DNA of 64,000 nt from an uncultured Litoreibacter sp. (lineage in GTDB: Bacteria; Pseudomonadota; Alphaproteobacteria; Rhodobacterales; Rhodobacteraceae): assembly GCA_947494435.1 (NCBI GenBank), contig CANLUY010000002.1, forward strand, positions 186,001-250,000, written 5' to 3'. Under the pieces are notes generated by a model. The model was not told where the DNA came from, ran no database searches, and saw nothing but the letters and a program-made list of their open reading frames with translations. Every line of letters starts with the position of its first letter. Positions within the stretch are counted from its first letter, which is position 1. A program made the position numbers and the translations under genes. Of the stretch, positions 43,835 through 52,260 are shown in pieces.

Positions 43835-44746
43835 TCAGTCGAACCCGTACAGCGCGACGGGGGCGTCGACCAGAATGGTCTGCCTATCCGTATCAGAGGT
43901 CACCACCCTGTGAAACGCATCGAGCGCCTGACCCGCATCTGGCATCTCAGCATCGGCAAGCATGATGTAGGGGAAGTCGGACCCCCAAAGGCAGCGTTGC
44001 GGGTTCGAGGCCACCAGCGCGGCGACCAAGGGATCGGTGTCATGCCATGGCGCGGTGCTGGTTCGATACAGGCCGGACAGTTTCACATATGCGTGCCCCT
44101 CCGCCACGAGGTTGGTCATTAACTGGAACCCCGGCTCTGTGGGGCCAGCGGCAACATCGGGCCAGCCAATATGATCAAACACCACGGGGCAGGGGAAGTT
44201 GCGGATGTCATCTGCAATCTCTGCCATGTGAGTATTGGCATTGACGAGCATCTGAAGATGCATGTCCCGCGCGGCCAACTCGGGTGCCACGGCTTTTGCT
44301 CCGGACCAACTCAGCACGCCGCCATGCACATAATTCAGGCGTATGCCTTTGATCCCGGCAGCGGCCAGAGCGTCAAGTTCTGCAGGCGCTGCGCCGTCTT
44401 TGACCAAGCCGATGCCGCGCGCCTCCGGCCCGATGCGGCGGATCGCTTCGAGGGTAACCGCATTGTCAGAGCCGTAGACAATGGAATGAACAACGACGGT
44501 GCGCGTGATGCCGAGTGTCGTGCATTGCTGGCGGTAGGCCGCCAGAAAACCGTCCATATTCATCGGCGCGGGGTTTTCCACGCGGGTCGGGGAAAGCGGG
44601 AATTCATCTGGGCCTGCGAGCATGTGGATATGGGTATCCACAGCGCCATCTGGGGCTTTTTGTTGCGGGGCTGTGCAGGGACGGGGTGGGGCGCTGGTTG
44701 GGATCATGGGGTTTTTAGTTTTTTTGCCAAAAAGAAGCTTAGCCAT
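43835..44746 (-). CDS. Amidohydrolase family 2 protein (PDC hydrolase-like)
   Basis: The 303-residue TIM-barrel hydrolase shows VDTHIHMLAGP with the metal His pair near the N-terminus, VFDHIGWPD with another metal/catalytic His, and WGSDFPYIM near the C-terminus with the metal Asp. This is the pattern of 2-pyrone-4,6-dicarboxylate lactonase-like amidohydrolases. ATG 44746 overlaps the ligase gene end by eight bases; ATG 44707 (MIPTSAPPRPC) is an alternative start. The substrate is not defined by context. Confidence 0.88.
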   Translation of the reverse strand: MAKLLFGKKTKNPMIPTSAPPRPCTAPQQKAPDGAVDTHIHMLAGPDEFPLSPTRVENPAPMNMDGFLAAYRQQCTTLGITRTVVVHSIVYGSDNAVTLEAIRRIGPEARGIGLVKDGAAPAELDALAAAGIKGIRLNYVHGGVLSWSGAKAVAPELAARDMHLQMLVNANTHMAEIADDIRNFPCPVVFDHIGWPDVAAGPTEPGFQLMTNLVAEGHAYVKLSGLYRTSTAPWHDTDPLVAALVASNPQRCLWGSDFPYIMLADAEMPDAGQALDAFHRVVTSDTDRQTILVDAPVALYGFD

Positions 44747-46334
44747 AGGTCTCTAGCATTTCTTTCAGATCGTCTAGAGTGTTAGCCTCTGCCAAGGGTT
44801 TGTCGTGACGCCAGCGAGACATGCGCGGGAAACGCAGGGCGACGCCGGATTTGTGACGGGTCGATTTCTGAATGCCTTCGAACGCAATTTCAAAGACATG
44901 TTCCGGCGTGACTTGGCGTACGGGGCCGAATTTTTGCAGCGTGTTTTTCCGGACCCATGCGGTGATTTTGCGAAATTCCGTATCTGTGAGGCCGGAATAG
45001 GCTTTGGTAAAAGGGACCAACTCATTGCCGTTCCAAACGGCGAAGGTGAAATCAGTGAACAGGTTCGCGCGGCGTCCCGATCCGGCTTGGGCGTAGATCA
45101 TTACTGCGTCGATCATCAGCGGATCGACTTTCCATTTCCACCAGTCCCCTTTCTTGCGGCCAGAAAGATATGGGCTGGCGCCCCGTTTGAGCATGAAGCC
45201 TTCCGCGTGGCGGTCGCGGGAGGTCTCCCGCAGTTGGGCAAGGGCTGGCCAATCCGCGAAGGGGACGGTGGCGGATAGGCGGATCGGGGCGTCTTTGGGG
45301 AGTGCCGCTATCATGGTTTCGAGTTTGGCGCGGCGCGCATCATATGATGTGTCGCGCAGGTCTTGGCCGTCATTCTCAAGAAGGTCATAGGCATAGAGGA
45401 CCGCAGGCGCGTCTTTTAACAGCTTCTTTGGAACGGTTTTGCGGCCGATGCGGGGCTGCAGCGCATTGAAGGATTGTGGCGTGTCAGTGGCGTGATCCCA
45501 TGCGAGGATTTCGCCGTCGAAGACGGTGCCGTCGGGCACAAAGTCAGGCAAGGTTGCGAATTCGGGGAACCGATCGGTGATCAGTTCTTCGCCGCGGGAC
45601 CACAAGAAATGCTGGCCGGTGCGGATCACAAGCTGGCCGCGAATGCCGTCCCATTTCCATTCGGCGCGCCAATCCGCAGCGGGGCCAAGCGCGTCGAGGT
45701 CTTCAAGCTGGTAGGCAAGGTAGAACGGGTAGGGTTTTGAGGCGTCTGCTTCTGGATTTTCACTGAGGATCAGGTCGTGAAATGTGGTTTTGTCCGGTGT
45801 CCAGTCCCCCATCAGGCGGTGGGCGAGTGTGGACTCTTCGATCTGCGTGGCGCGGGCGAGCGCGCGCGTCATCAGCTTTTGGCTGACGCCAATGCGCAAG
45901 CCGCCGGTGATCAGCTTGTTGAACAGGAAGCGTTCAATCGGAGGCAGACTGTCCCATGCGCTGAGGATGATCTGTTTCTTGGTTTCCACATCATGCTGGC
46001 CGATGTCGCGGACCACTTCGAGCCATTGGGTGAGGGTCTTGTCGGATGTGCCGGTGGCAGGCGGCAGAACGAGGGCGATGGTTTCCGACAAGTCACCGAC
46101 GATGGGATAGCATTCCTCAAACAACCAAAGCGGGATGCCCGCTTTTTCTGCCGCCCATTCCCGCAGCAGTGTCGTTGTCACGCCACGTTTCGGGCGCCGG
46201 CCAGAGAGCAGCGCTATCGTCCACAGTTTATCTGTATCCGGTGCGGAGGCGAAATAATCTGATAGCGCCGCGACCTTGGCGTTGGTCTTGGTCGTCTGGT
46301 CCAATGTCGTGAAAAGCTGGGCAAAGCGGTTCAT
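44739..46334 (-). CDS. ATP-dependent DNA ligase
   Basis: The 531-residue ligase has an N-terminal DNA-binding domain (FAQLFTTLDQTTKT, GGLRIGVSQKLMTRA). The adenylation motif K-x-D-G is in EWKWDGIRGQLV at about residue 220, and SRGEELITDRFPE, EGFMLKRGASPY and WWKWKVDPL are the later nucleotidyltransferase motifs. The enzyme joins DNA nicks using ATP, beside the NAD-dependent LigA expected elsewhere. It lies directly downstream of its typical partner, a metallo-beta-lactamase nuclease. I chose ATG 46334 (MNRFAQLF); the frame is open to 46370. Confidence 0.95.
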   Translation of the reverse strand: MNRFAQLFTTLDQTTKTNAKVAALSDYFASAPDTDKLWTIALLSGRRPKRGVTTTLLREWAAEKAGIPLWLFEECYPIVGDLSETIALVLPPATGTSDKTLTQWLEVVRDIGQHDVETKKQIILSAWDSLPPIERFLFNKLITGGLRIGVSQKLMTRALARATQIEESTLAHRLMGDWTPDKTTFHDLILSENPEADASKPYPFYLAYQLEDLDALGPAADWRAEWKWDGIRGQLVIRTGQHFLWSRGEELITDRFPEFATLPDFVPDGTVFDGEILAWDHATDTPQSFNALQPRIGRKTVPKKLLKDAPAVLYAYDLLENDGQDLRDTSYDARRAKLETMIAALPKDAPIRLSATVPFADWPALAQLRETSRDRHAEGFMLKRGASPYLSGRKKGDWWKWKVDPLMIDAVMIYAQAGSGRRANLFTDFTFAVWNGNELVPFTKAYSGLTDTEFRKITAWVRKNTLQKFGPVRQVTPEHVFEIAFEGIQKSTRHKSGVALRFPRMSRWRHDKPLAEANTLDDLKEMLETYG

Positions 46335-46359
46335 GGCAGCAGGGCGATCCTTGGGGCAG

Positions 46360-47370
46360 TCACTCGGCAAGCTCCTGCTCTGGCGCGTCGAGGCTTTCGC
46401 CTTCGAACTCCGTCTCTACGATGGCGGCGTCATAGCCCTGTTCTGTCAGCCAACGGGTGAATTGAGTGGTGTATCCGTGGGTGACGAATATTCGTTCCGC
46501 ACCAGTGGCCTTGATGGCGGTGTTCAACCCCTCCCAATCGGCGTGATCGGACATGATGAAACCGCGATCAGCAGAGCGGCGGCGGCGGACCCCGCGCATG
46601 GCCATCCAGCCTGAGGCGAAAGCGGTAGAGGCTTGTCCAAATTTGCGCATCCATGGACCGCCCATGCCGGATGGCGTGGCGATCACCAATGCACCAGCGT
46701 GGTCTTTGACATTCGTGTCTTTGGTGACGCGGATCGTGGGGGGCAGCGCGACGCCTTGTGCGCGTAGGACTTCGTTTGTGTTTTCAATCGCGCCATGGGT
46801 GAGGATCGGGCCGATAGACGTGTCGACATTGGCAAGAATGCGTTGAGCTTTTCCCAGCGCATAGGCGCCGATGACAGAGAACCGACCCGCGTCTTTGTTG
46901 GCTTGCCACCACGCATTCAGGCTTGCGATGACATCCTCTTGGCGGTCCCATTTGAACACGGGCAGCCCGAAGGTGCTTTCCGTGATGAAGGCGTGGCAGG
47001 GCACCGGTTCGAACGGCTCAGACAGGCCGTCATCGACGGTTTTGTAGTCACCTGAGGCGACCCAAACCTCGCCCGCGACTTCTATGCGGATTTGAGCGGA
47101 GCCCGGCACGTGGCCCGCCGGGTGGAAAGAGACTTTGGCCCCACCGATCTGGCGCTGCTCTGCGTATTTGATCGTCTCGATATTGATGTCACCGAGACGG
47201 TGTTTGATGACGGGCGTGGCCGCTTCTGTCGCAAGGTACCGTTGCATGCCCCAACGGGAGTGGTCGGCGTGGCCGTGGCTGATCAGGGCGCGCTCCACTG
47301 GTTTCCATGGGTCGATGTAGAAATCACCTGCGGGGCAGTAGATGCCTTGGGGGCGGAATTGCAAAACCAT
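46360..47370 (-). CDS. Ligase-associated DNA exonuclease (metallo-beta-lactamase/CPSF-like)
   Basis: The 336-residue nuclease has the metal motif SHGHADHSRWG (H-x-H-x-D-H), HPAGHVPGSAQIRIE, and VASGDYKTVDD, the set of the beta-CASP/mRNA 3'-processing family. The C-terminal FIMSDHADWEGL and VTHGYTTQF are typical of the ligase-associated version. It probably processes DNA ends before sealing by the ligase encoded next. The Lhr-type helicase and metallophosphatase often found in the same cluster are not adjacent here. Confidence 0.93.
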   Translation of the reverse strand: MVLQFRPQGIYCPAGDFYIDPWKPVERALISHGHADHSRWGMQRYLATEAATPVIKHRLGDINIETIKYAEQRQIGGAKVSFHPAGHVPGSAQIRIEVAGEVWVASGDYKTVDDGLSEPFEPVPCHAFITESTFGLPVFKWDRQEDVIASLNAWWQANKDAGRFSVIGAYALGKAQRILANVDTSIGPILTHGAIENTNEVLRAQGVALPPTIRVTKDTNVKDHAGALVIATPSGMGGPWMRKFGQASTAFASGWMAMRGVRRRRSADRGFIMSDHADWEGLNTAIKATGAERIFVTHGYTTQFTRWLTEQGYDAAIVETEFEGESLDAPEQELAE

Positions 47371-47506
47371 AGCCTATAGTTAGCAGTATTCAGCGCGCTG
47401 GCGAGGGCGGAGGCCGGATATTTTTTGGATGCCGAACCGTGTCAGGGGTTTTCTTCTGTTGAGGAGCAAGCCTAGTGTGGCTGCGGTCGAACAGGGAGAC
47501 AGCGCG

Positions 47507-48265
47507 ATGGGCATTAAAGATTTGAAGGCACGGATGAAAAGCGGCGAGACGCTGGTCTCGACCTTTCTAAAAACACCTTCGGTGGATTTGATTGAGATCC
47601 TTTCAGGCTCCGGATTGGATTTCATCATCTTGGATGCGGAACATGCGCCGTTTGACCGGATGCGCCTTGATGCGTGTTTGGCGGTAGGGCGTGCGTTGGA
47701 TTTTCCGCTTCTTGTGCGGGTGCCTGCGGGAACACCGGATGAGTTGCTGAAGGTGTTGGATGCAGGTGCCGTTGGTGTTGTTGTGCCGCATGTGGACAGC
47801 GCAGAAAAGGCGCAAGCAATTGCACGCGGGTCGCGGTTTGGCAAAGGTGGCCGGGGCTATGCGGGCTCTACGCGGTGGGCGGGGTTTGCCACGCGCACGA
47901 TGCCTGAGGTTTTGGCGCAATCAGTGGAAGAAACGATTGTCATAGCCCAGATCGAGGAACCCGAAGGCGTGGATGCCATCGACGGGATTGCCGGATGCGA
48001 CGGGATTGACGGTGTGTTTGTCGGTCCAGCCGATCTGAGTGTCGCTATGGGGCAGACGGATATCAACTCTGCCGAGTTGGGGGCTGCTATGAAACGTGTA
48101 GGTGAGGCTGCCAAAGAACATGGCGTGGCCTATATCACTTGGGTGCCTGGCGCGGCAAAGGCGCAGGAATGGGCGCAATACGGCTTTACGACCTATGTGG
48201 CAGGCTCAGAGCATGCGTGGATGCTTCAAGGTGCGCGCAATGTGGTTTCTGAAATAAAAGGGTGA
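47507..48265 (+). CDS. HpcH/HpaI family aldolase
   Basis: This 252-residue TIM-barrel class II aldolase cleaves 2-keto-4-hydroxy acids to pyruvate or related products. Family motifs are TFLKTPSVDLIEILSGSGLDF, ILDAEHAPFD with the base/metal region, VPHVDSAEKA, IAQIEEPEGVD (metal Glu) and GVFVGPADLSVAMG (metal Asp). ATG 47507 follows AGGGAG; the frame is open to 47429 but the extra segment is not conserved-looking. It is followed by a consensus CtrA box. Confidence 0.92.
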   Translation: MGIKDLKARMKSGETLVSTFLKTPSVDLIEILSGSGLDFIILDAEHAPFDRMRLDACLAVGRALDFPLLVRVPAGTPDELLKVLDAGAVGVVVPHVDSAEKAQAIARGSRFGKGGRGYAGSTRWAGFATRTMPEVLAQSVEETIVIAQIEEPEGVDAIDGIAGCDGIDGVFVGPADLSVAMGQTDINSAELGAAMKRVGEAAKEHGVAYITWVPGAAKAQEWAQYGFTTYVAGSEHAWMLQGARNVVSEIKG

Positions 48266-48266
48266 A

Positions 48267-48281
48267 TTAACCTTAGGTTAA
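48267..48281. promoter_or_regulatory. CtrA box, perfect TTAA-N7-TTAA
   Basis: TTAA-CCTTAGG-TTAA matches the full CtrA consensus, and the core TTAACC...GGTTAA is also an inverted repeat. It lies one base after the aldolase stop codon and 115 bases before the small gene at 48396. CtrA is the cell-cycle/motility response regulator of alphaproteobacteria. Confidence 0.7.
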
Positions 48282-48395
48282 TGCAGAGCTATGCGTCTTG
48301 CGCATGGCGGGTTTCGAAGTTTGTCGGATGTCGAGGAGGGGGTGCCCGCCTATCTTAGTGCCAAGAGACAAAGACATGCTTTTTGGAGACCCCCA

Positions 48396-48551
48396 ATGGA
48401 AAACGATCTGAATACAGTCAACTTTGCTGAAATCGAAGCCCGCGCCCGTTTGATGCGTGCAGAAGCTGCCCGCGACGGTTTCATCAGCTTCCGCAACGCG
48501 CTGGCAAATGCGTTTGCTGCTCTGACATTCCGCGGTACAAAAGCGGCCTAA
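48396..48551 (+). CDS. Small basic protein (51 aa), possibly RSP_7527-type
   Basis: The product MENDLNTVNFAEIEARARLM... has an amphipathic IEARARLMRAEAARD helix and a C-terminal FRNALANAFAALTF. It resembles short Rhodobacteraceae proteins annotated as the RSP_7527 family; I hold that match with low certainty. ATG 48396 follows TTGGAG. A CtrA box lies upstream and a strong terminator follows, so it is a monocistronic, probably cell-cycle- or lifestyle-regulated gene. Confidence 0.65.
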   Translation: MENDLNTVNFAEIEARARLMRAEAARDGFISFRNALANAFAALTFRGTKAA

Positions 48552-48595
48552 GTCGTACTGGATACCCTATAGAAATATAGAGGTTTGGAGACGTG

Positions 48596-48635
48596 AAAAT
48601 CCCGTAACCGCCCTAAAAGCGGTGCGGGATTTTCT
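48596..48635 (+). terminator. Strong terminator after the 51-residue protein gene
   Basis: AAAATCCCG and CGGGATTTT form a perfect nine-base outer stem, with an inner CCGC/GCGG pair around CCTAAAA. The T-tract at the end of the stem continues into TTTCTTATTT. It could also mark the 3' end of a processed small RNA. Confidence 0.88.
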
Positions 48636-48664
48636 TATTTCTGCCTGATTTCCACAGCAAATGG

Positions 48665-48679
48665 TTAAGCATCTATTAA
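48665..48679. promoter_or_regulatory. CtrA box, perfect TTAA-N7-TTAA
   Basis: TTAA-GCATCTA-TTAA matches the full CtrA consensus and lies 29 bases upstream of the lipoprotein start at 48709. Such proximity to the start codon suggests it overlaps the promoter core, where CtrA may activate or repress. Confidence 0.72.
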
Positions 48680-48708
48680 TGTGAGACGCCCTCACAGGGA
48701 GATGCGAT

Positions 48709-49398
48709 ATGAAATTGGTAAAAACTTTAGGTGCTTTGCTTTTGGCCTGCGGATTGAGCGCATGTGCCAGTAACGGGCCGGTGACGCGTGGCGCAGACAA
48801 TGCTGTAAAACCGCTGGTTCCTTCTGAGATTTCTGCTCTGAGTGCGCAATGGAATGTCGTCGATGTTCGGATTGACGTCCCTGAAGAGCTGTATGCTTCG
48901 GAAGCCAACCGTTATTATCCTTTGGCCGATATTGTCTGGCGTGATGATCCGTATGGCAACCGTCATGCGCAAGTCGCAGCGGTCCTAGATGAAGGTTTGA
49001 GCCGCGGCTTGACCCATCTGAAAGGCGATCGTCCTGTCTATTTCGATATCAAGCTGTCCCGCTTTCATTCCCTGACCGAAAAAGCGCGCTATAGCGTTGG
49101 TGGTGTTCACAACATCATTTTTGATCTGACAGTTGTCGATGCAAAGACGAATATCCCGCTGCACGGCCCAGTTGAAATTGAGTTGAACCTCAAAGCCTAC
49201 GGTGGTGCGCGTGCCTTTGAAGCCGAACGTCGCGGTCATACGCAGAAAGTCCGTATTCTATCCCATCTGACAGGGACGATGCGTCGCCAATTCCCGGGCC
49301 TTGGACTGCCGCGACAGGCTGCCTCGGATGTTCAAGTCAGTCGCGCCGCATATGACCCACTGACCCCGCCTGACGGGTGGGAGCGTGTGGTCCGCTGA
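48709..49398 (+). CDS. DUF6778-like lipoprotein (229 aa)
   Basis: The protein has a signal peptide with lipobox LSAC (Cys about residue 19) and a mature part opening ASNGPVTRGADNAVK. Conserved-looking segments are VVDVRIDVPEELYASEANRYYP and DIVWRDDPYGNRHAQV. It resembles the DUF6778 family of roseobacter lipoproteins of unknown function; membership is from memory. The ribosome site AGGGAGA is good, and a perfect CtrA box lies directly upstream. Confidence 0.8.
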   Translation: MKLVKTLGALLLACGLSACASNGPVTRGADNAVKPLVPSEISALSAQWNVVDVRIDVPEELYASEANRYYPLADIVWRDDPYGNRHAQVAAVLDEGLSRGLTHLKGDRPVYFDIKLSRFHSLTEKARYSVGGVHNIIFDLTVVDAKTNIPLHGPVEIELNLKAYGGARAFEAERRGHTQKVRILSHLTGTMRRQFPGLGLPRQAASDVQVSRAAYDPLTPPDGWERVVR

Positions 49399-49442
49399 TA
49401 TCAGCGCTTTCGCATAGTCAGAGAAGAGCTTAAGGGGGACGC

Positions 49443-50654
49443 ATGACAGCGTCCCCTTCTTCATTGCCCGCCCGCCCGATTGTTCGCCTCAAGCCGAAAG
49501 CGGATGCTCAACGCATCCGACGCGGTGCCCCATGGGTTTATGCGGATGATATCGTCACAGATCGGCGCACGAAGGCGATCTTGCCGGGATCGCTTGCAAT
49601 CTTGCAGGATGCGGAGCGCGCAGATATCGGCCTTGTTGCCGTCAACGGTTTGTCGAAGATCATGGTGCGGATCTTGTCGACTGCAGTTGATGACGCAGTC
49701 GATCAGGCTTGGTTCGAGCGAAGGATCGCGAAGGCTCAGGCTTTGCGTGCGCGCCTTTATGACACGCCGTATTACCGTTTGATCCATGCGGAAGGGGATG
49801 GCCTGCCGGGCGTCGTGATTGACAGGTTCGGCGATCTTTGTGTCGTACAGCCAAATGCGGCTTGGGCGGAAGAGCGACTTGATTTTCTGGTTGATGCGTT
49901 GATGTCGGTGACGGGTGTGACGCGGGTTTACAAAAGCGCCAGTGGTCGGACGCGGGAACTAGAAGGGCTGGACACAGAAAGCGCCATGATCCGTGGATCG
50001 CTGGACGGGCCAATCCCTGTTGAGATGAATGGTGCGACATATATTGCGGATATTGCGGGTGGCCAGAAGACGGGTCTGTTTTACGATCAACGAGCCAATC
50101 ATGCGTTTGCCGCGTCATTGGCCGAAGGCGCGCGCGTGCTTGATGTCTTCTCTCATGTCGGAGGGTTCGGTCTGGCGGCGCTTGCTGGCGGAGCGGCCTC
50201 TGCCTTGGCGGTCGACGGCTCGCAGCCTGCGTTGGATTTGGCGGAGCAGGGGGCCGCGGCTTCTGGCTTCGCGGACCGGTTCGAGACCCGCAAAGGCGAT
50301 GCGTTCAAGACGATGGAAGCTTTGTTGAATGAAGAGGCCTCTTTTGATCTGGTTGTGGCGGACCCACCAGCCTTCGCGCCGTCTAAGTCTGCGTTGAACA
50401 ATGGGCTGACGGCCTATTCCCGCGTTGGGTCGATGGCGGCGAAGCTTGTCGCGCCGGGTGGCTATCTGGTGTTGTGTTCCTGTTCACATGCGGCTGATTT
50501 GACGAAGTTCCGTCAGGCGTCATTGCGCGGTATCGCACGAGCAGGACGGACGGCTCAATTGATCCATACGGGATTTGCGGGGCCTGATCATCCGATGCAC
50601 GCGGCGCTGGCCGAAAGCGGATACCTGAAAGCTTTGTTCCTGCGGCTGGATTGA
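49443..50654 (+). CDS. Class I SAM-dependent rRNA methyltransferase, RlmI-like
   Basis: The 403-residue protein has an N-terminal PUA domain (VRLKPKADAQRIRRGAPWVYADD), an EEHEAD-like middle region with DGLPGVVIDRFGD, and a Rossmann methyltransferase domain with VLDVFSHVGGFGLAAL and DLVVADPPAFAPSK. A cysteine pair follows (LCSCSH). RlmI methylates a cytosine C5 in 23S rRNA; assignment to that exact site is by family resemblance. The PIN gene follows with a TGATG overlap. Confidence 0.9.
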   Translation: MTASPSSLPARPIVRLKPKADAQRIRRGAPWVYADDIVTDRRTKAILPGSLAILQDAERADIGLVAVNGLSKIMVRILSTAVDDAVDQAWFERRIAKAQALRARLYDTPYYRLIHAEGDGLPGVVIDRFGDLCVVQPNAAWAEERLDFLVDALMSVTGVTRVYKSASGRTRELEGLDTESAMIRGSLDGPIPVEMNGATYIADIAGGQKTGLFYDQRANHAFAASLAEGARVLDVFSHVGGFGLAALAGGAASALAVDGSQPALDLAEQGAAASGFADRFETRKGDAFKTMEALLNEEASFDLVVADPPAFAPSKSALNNGLTAYSRVGSMAAKLVAPGGYLVLCSCSHAADLTKFRQASLRGIARAGRTAQLIHTGFAGPDHPMHAALAESGYLKALFLRLD

Positions 50655-51193
50655 TGCGGGCCTGCCTTGACGCTTGTGTCCTATTTCCAACCGTTCTGCG
50701 GGAGGTTTTGACGGGTGTCGCGGCTTTGGGCCGGTACCAACCTGTTTGGTCTGAACGGATTCTGGAGGAATGGGCGCGGGCGACGGTGAAGCTGGGGCCG
50801 GGGGCAGAGGAGCAGGCGCGCGGCGAGATCGCGGTGTTGAAAGCTCAGTTCCCGAATGCGTCGGTTGCGCCGAAAGCGGGCGACATGGCACGGCTGCATT
50901 TACCGGATGAGAATGACATTCATGTGCTGGCGTCCGCGATTGCGGGATCTGCGGATGTGATCGTGACGCTGAACGCCAAGGACTTTCCGCGTCAGGCTTT
51001 GGCCTTTGAGGGCGTGAAGCGGCTGAGCCCCGATGAGTTCTTGATGGAACAATGGTTGGAGACGCCATTGGCGGTCGAACAGGTTGTGCGCGAGGTGCAC
51101 GGCGTTGCGGTGAAGATGATGGGCGAAGACATTGCCCTGCGCGCCTTGATGAAGCGCGCGCGGCTCCCTCGGCTTGGCAAGACACTTAGTTAG
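50654..51193 (+). CDS. PIN domain protein
   Basis: The 179-residue protein has the PIN nuclease pattern: Asp in CLDACVLFPTVLREVL, Glu in WSERILEEWAR, and Asp in PDENDIHVLASAIAG with IVTLNAKDFP. PIN domains cleave RNA. No antitoxin gene is adjacent, and the C-terminal extension after about residue 120 is unlike short VapC toxins, so it looks like the chromosomal Rhodobacteraceae-type PIN protein rather than a toxin. ATG 50654 overlaps the methyltransferase stop. Its own stop overlaps the convergent M48 gene by eight bases. Confidence 0.85.
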   Translation: MRACLDACVLFPTVLREVLTGVAALGRYQPVWSERILEEWARATVKLGPGAEEQARGEIAVLKAQFPNASVAPKAGDMARLHLPDENDIHVLASAIAGSADVIVTLNAKDFPRQALAFEGVKRLSPDEFLMEQWLETPLAVEQVVREVHGVAVKMMGEDIALRALMKRARLPRLGKTLS

Positions 51194-51878
51194 AGACGCC
51201 CCATTTGGCTTCGTTTTCCTCGATAGCTGCGATCCGCTCTGAAGTTTTGGGGTGGCTCAGCAGCCATGCTGGGGCACTGTTCATGCCAGCCGACAGCTTG
51301 TCGAGCTTGTGGAAAAGTGATTTCTGCGGCGCTGTGCCGATGCCAGCTTTCGTAAGTAGCGCGGACGCATAGGCGTCGGCCTCATATTCATCGCGGCGCG
51401 ACAGTTTCGCTGTGAGCATTGAGATGATGAAACCGGCCAACCAAGGGCCGACGATTGGCACAAAGCGCCCAATGAGCGAGGAAAGAACGACCCGCAGAGC
51501 ATTCTGGCCGGAGAAGTCGATCATGCGGCGCTTGCTATGGCCCAAAGCCACATGGCCAAGCTCGTGGGCGATGACGGAGGCGAGCTCTTCTGCCGTTACG
51601 TCGCCGGCTTTGTACTTGTTGTAGAAACCGCGGGTGATGAAGATGCGTCCATCCGGGGCGGCGAGGCCGTTCACCGGATCAACTTCAAAGATGTTGACCT
51701 TGATCTGTGGGACATCAAGCGCGCGCGCCATGTCGCGGTTCATCTGTTCCAAGGTCGGATCAGCAAGACGTGTTGATTTCTGATCCAGCATGCGCCGCGT
51801 GTTCCAAGCGGAGAACTTGTACATCAAAAGCCCATAGGCGAGGGCGAGCAGGATGGGGCCGAATTTGAAGATCACCAT
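51186..51878 (-). CDS. M48 family membrane-associated metallopeptidase
   Basis: The 230-residue protein has an N-terminal membrane segment (ILLALAYGLLMYKFSAW), the zinc motif VIAHELGHVALGHSKRR, and a second hydrophobic region (VPIVGPWLAGFIISML). The third-ligand Glu is in RRDEYEADAYASALL, followed by LLSHPKTSERIAAIEE. M48 peptidases of the HtpX/Ste24/BepA type act in membrane or periplasmic protein quality control. Length is shorter than HtpX and fits the compact bacterial M48 type. Confidence 0.92.
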   Translation of the reverse strand: MVIFKFGPILLALAYGLLMYKFSAWNTRRMLDQKSTRLADPTLEQMNRDMARALDVPQIKVNIFEVDPVNGLAAPDGRIFITRGFYNKYKAGDVTAEELASVIAHELGHVALGHSKRRMIDFSGQNALRVVLSSLIGRFVPIVGPWLAGFIISMLTAKLSRRDEYEADAYASALLTKAGIGTAPQKSLFHKLDKLSAGMNSAPAWLLSHPKTSERIAAIEENEAKWGVSN

Positions 51879-52260
51879 GAGGGGTATATGGGGCTGGTGG
51901 TGGCATTTATCAAATTGAAAGCCTCCCGGCTTGCGTGATGCGTCCTTCGGACAAGGGGCAGATGGTTAGGCGACGCGTCTTTCGGGCCTCGAGTCGCTTC
52001 GATTAGCGACGGGATTGCATATTTTTGGCAGGCAGAAGCCTGTGTTTCATCCGTTTCACAGGATGTGAGGCGAATCTCACGGGGGCGTGAGGGAGTGGGC
52101 CGAGGTGGAGATATATGTGTGCATAAATACGCAGAAGTTCAGTAATTTTCATAAAAACGTGCATTGAGAGCGATGCTCGCAGGATGCATATTCATCTCAT
52201 CAAACGGCAACACGCCGCACACACACCGCCCCAGAGGCACACAAAAACTGGAGACCTGAA
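51879..52260. other. Intergenic region with hairpin array before the NDSAAER-repeat gene
   Basis: No gene is seen in this 382-base stretch between two divergent genes. It has several perfect inverted repeats: GTCGC-N8-GCGAC (51993-52010), CCTGTG-N12-CACAGG (52039-52062), and GTGAG-N6-CTCAC-N6-GTGAG (52065-52091). The last 100 bases are A+T-rich and probably hold the promoter of the gene at 52261. Confidence 0.5.
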
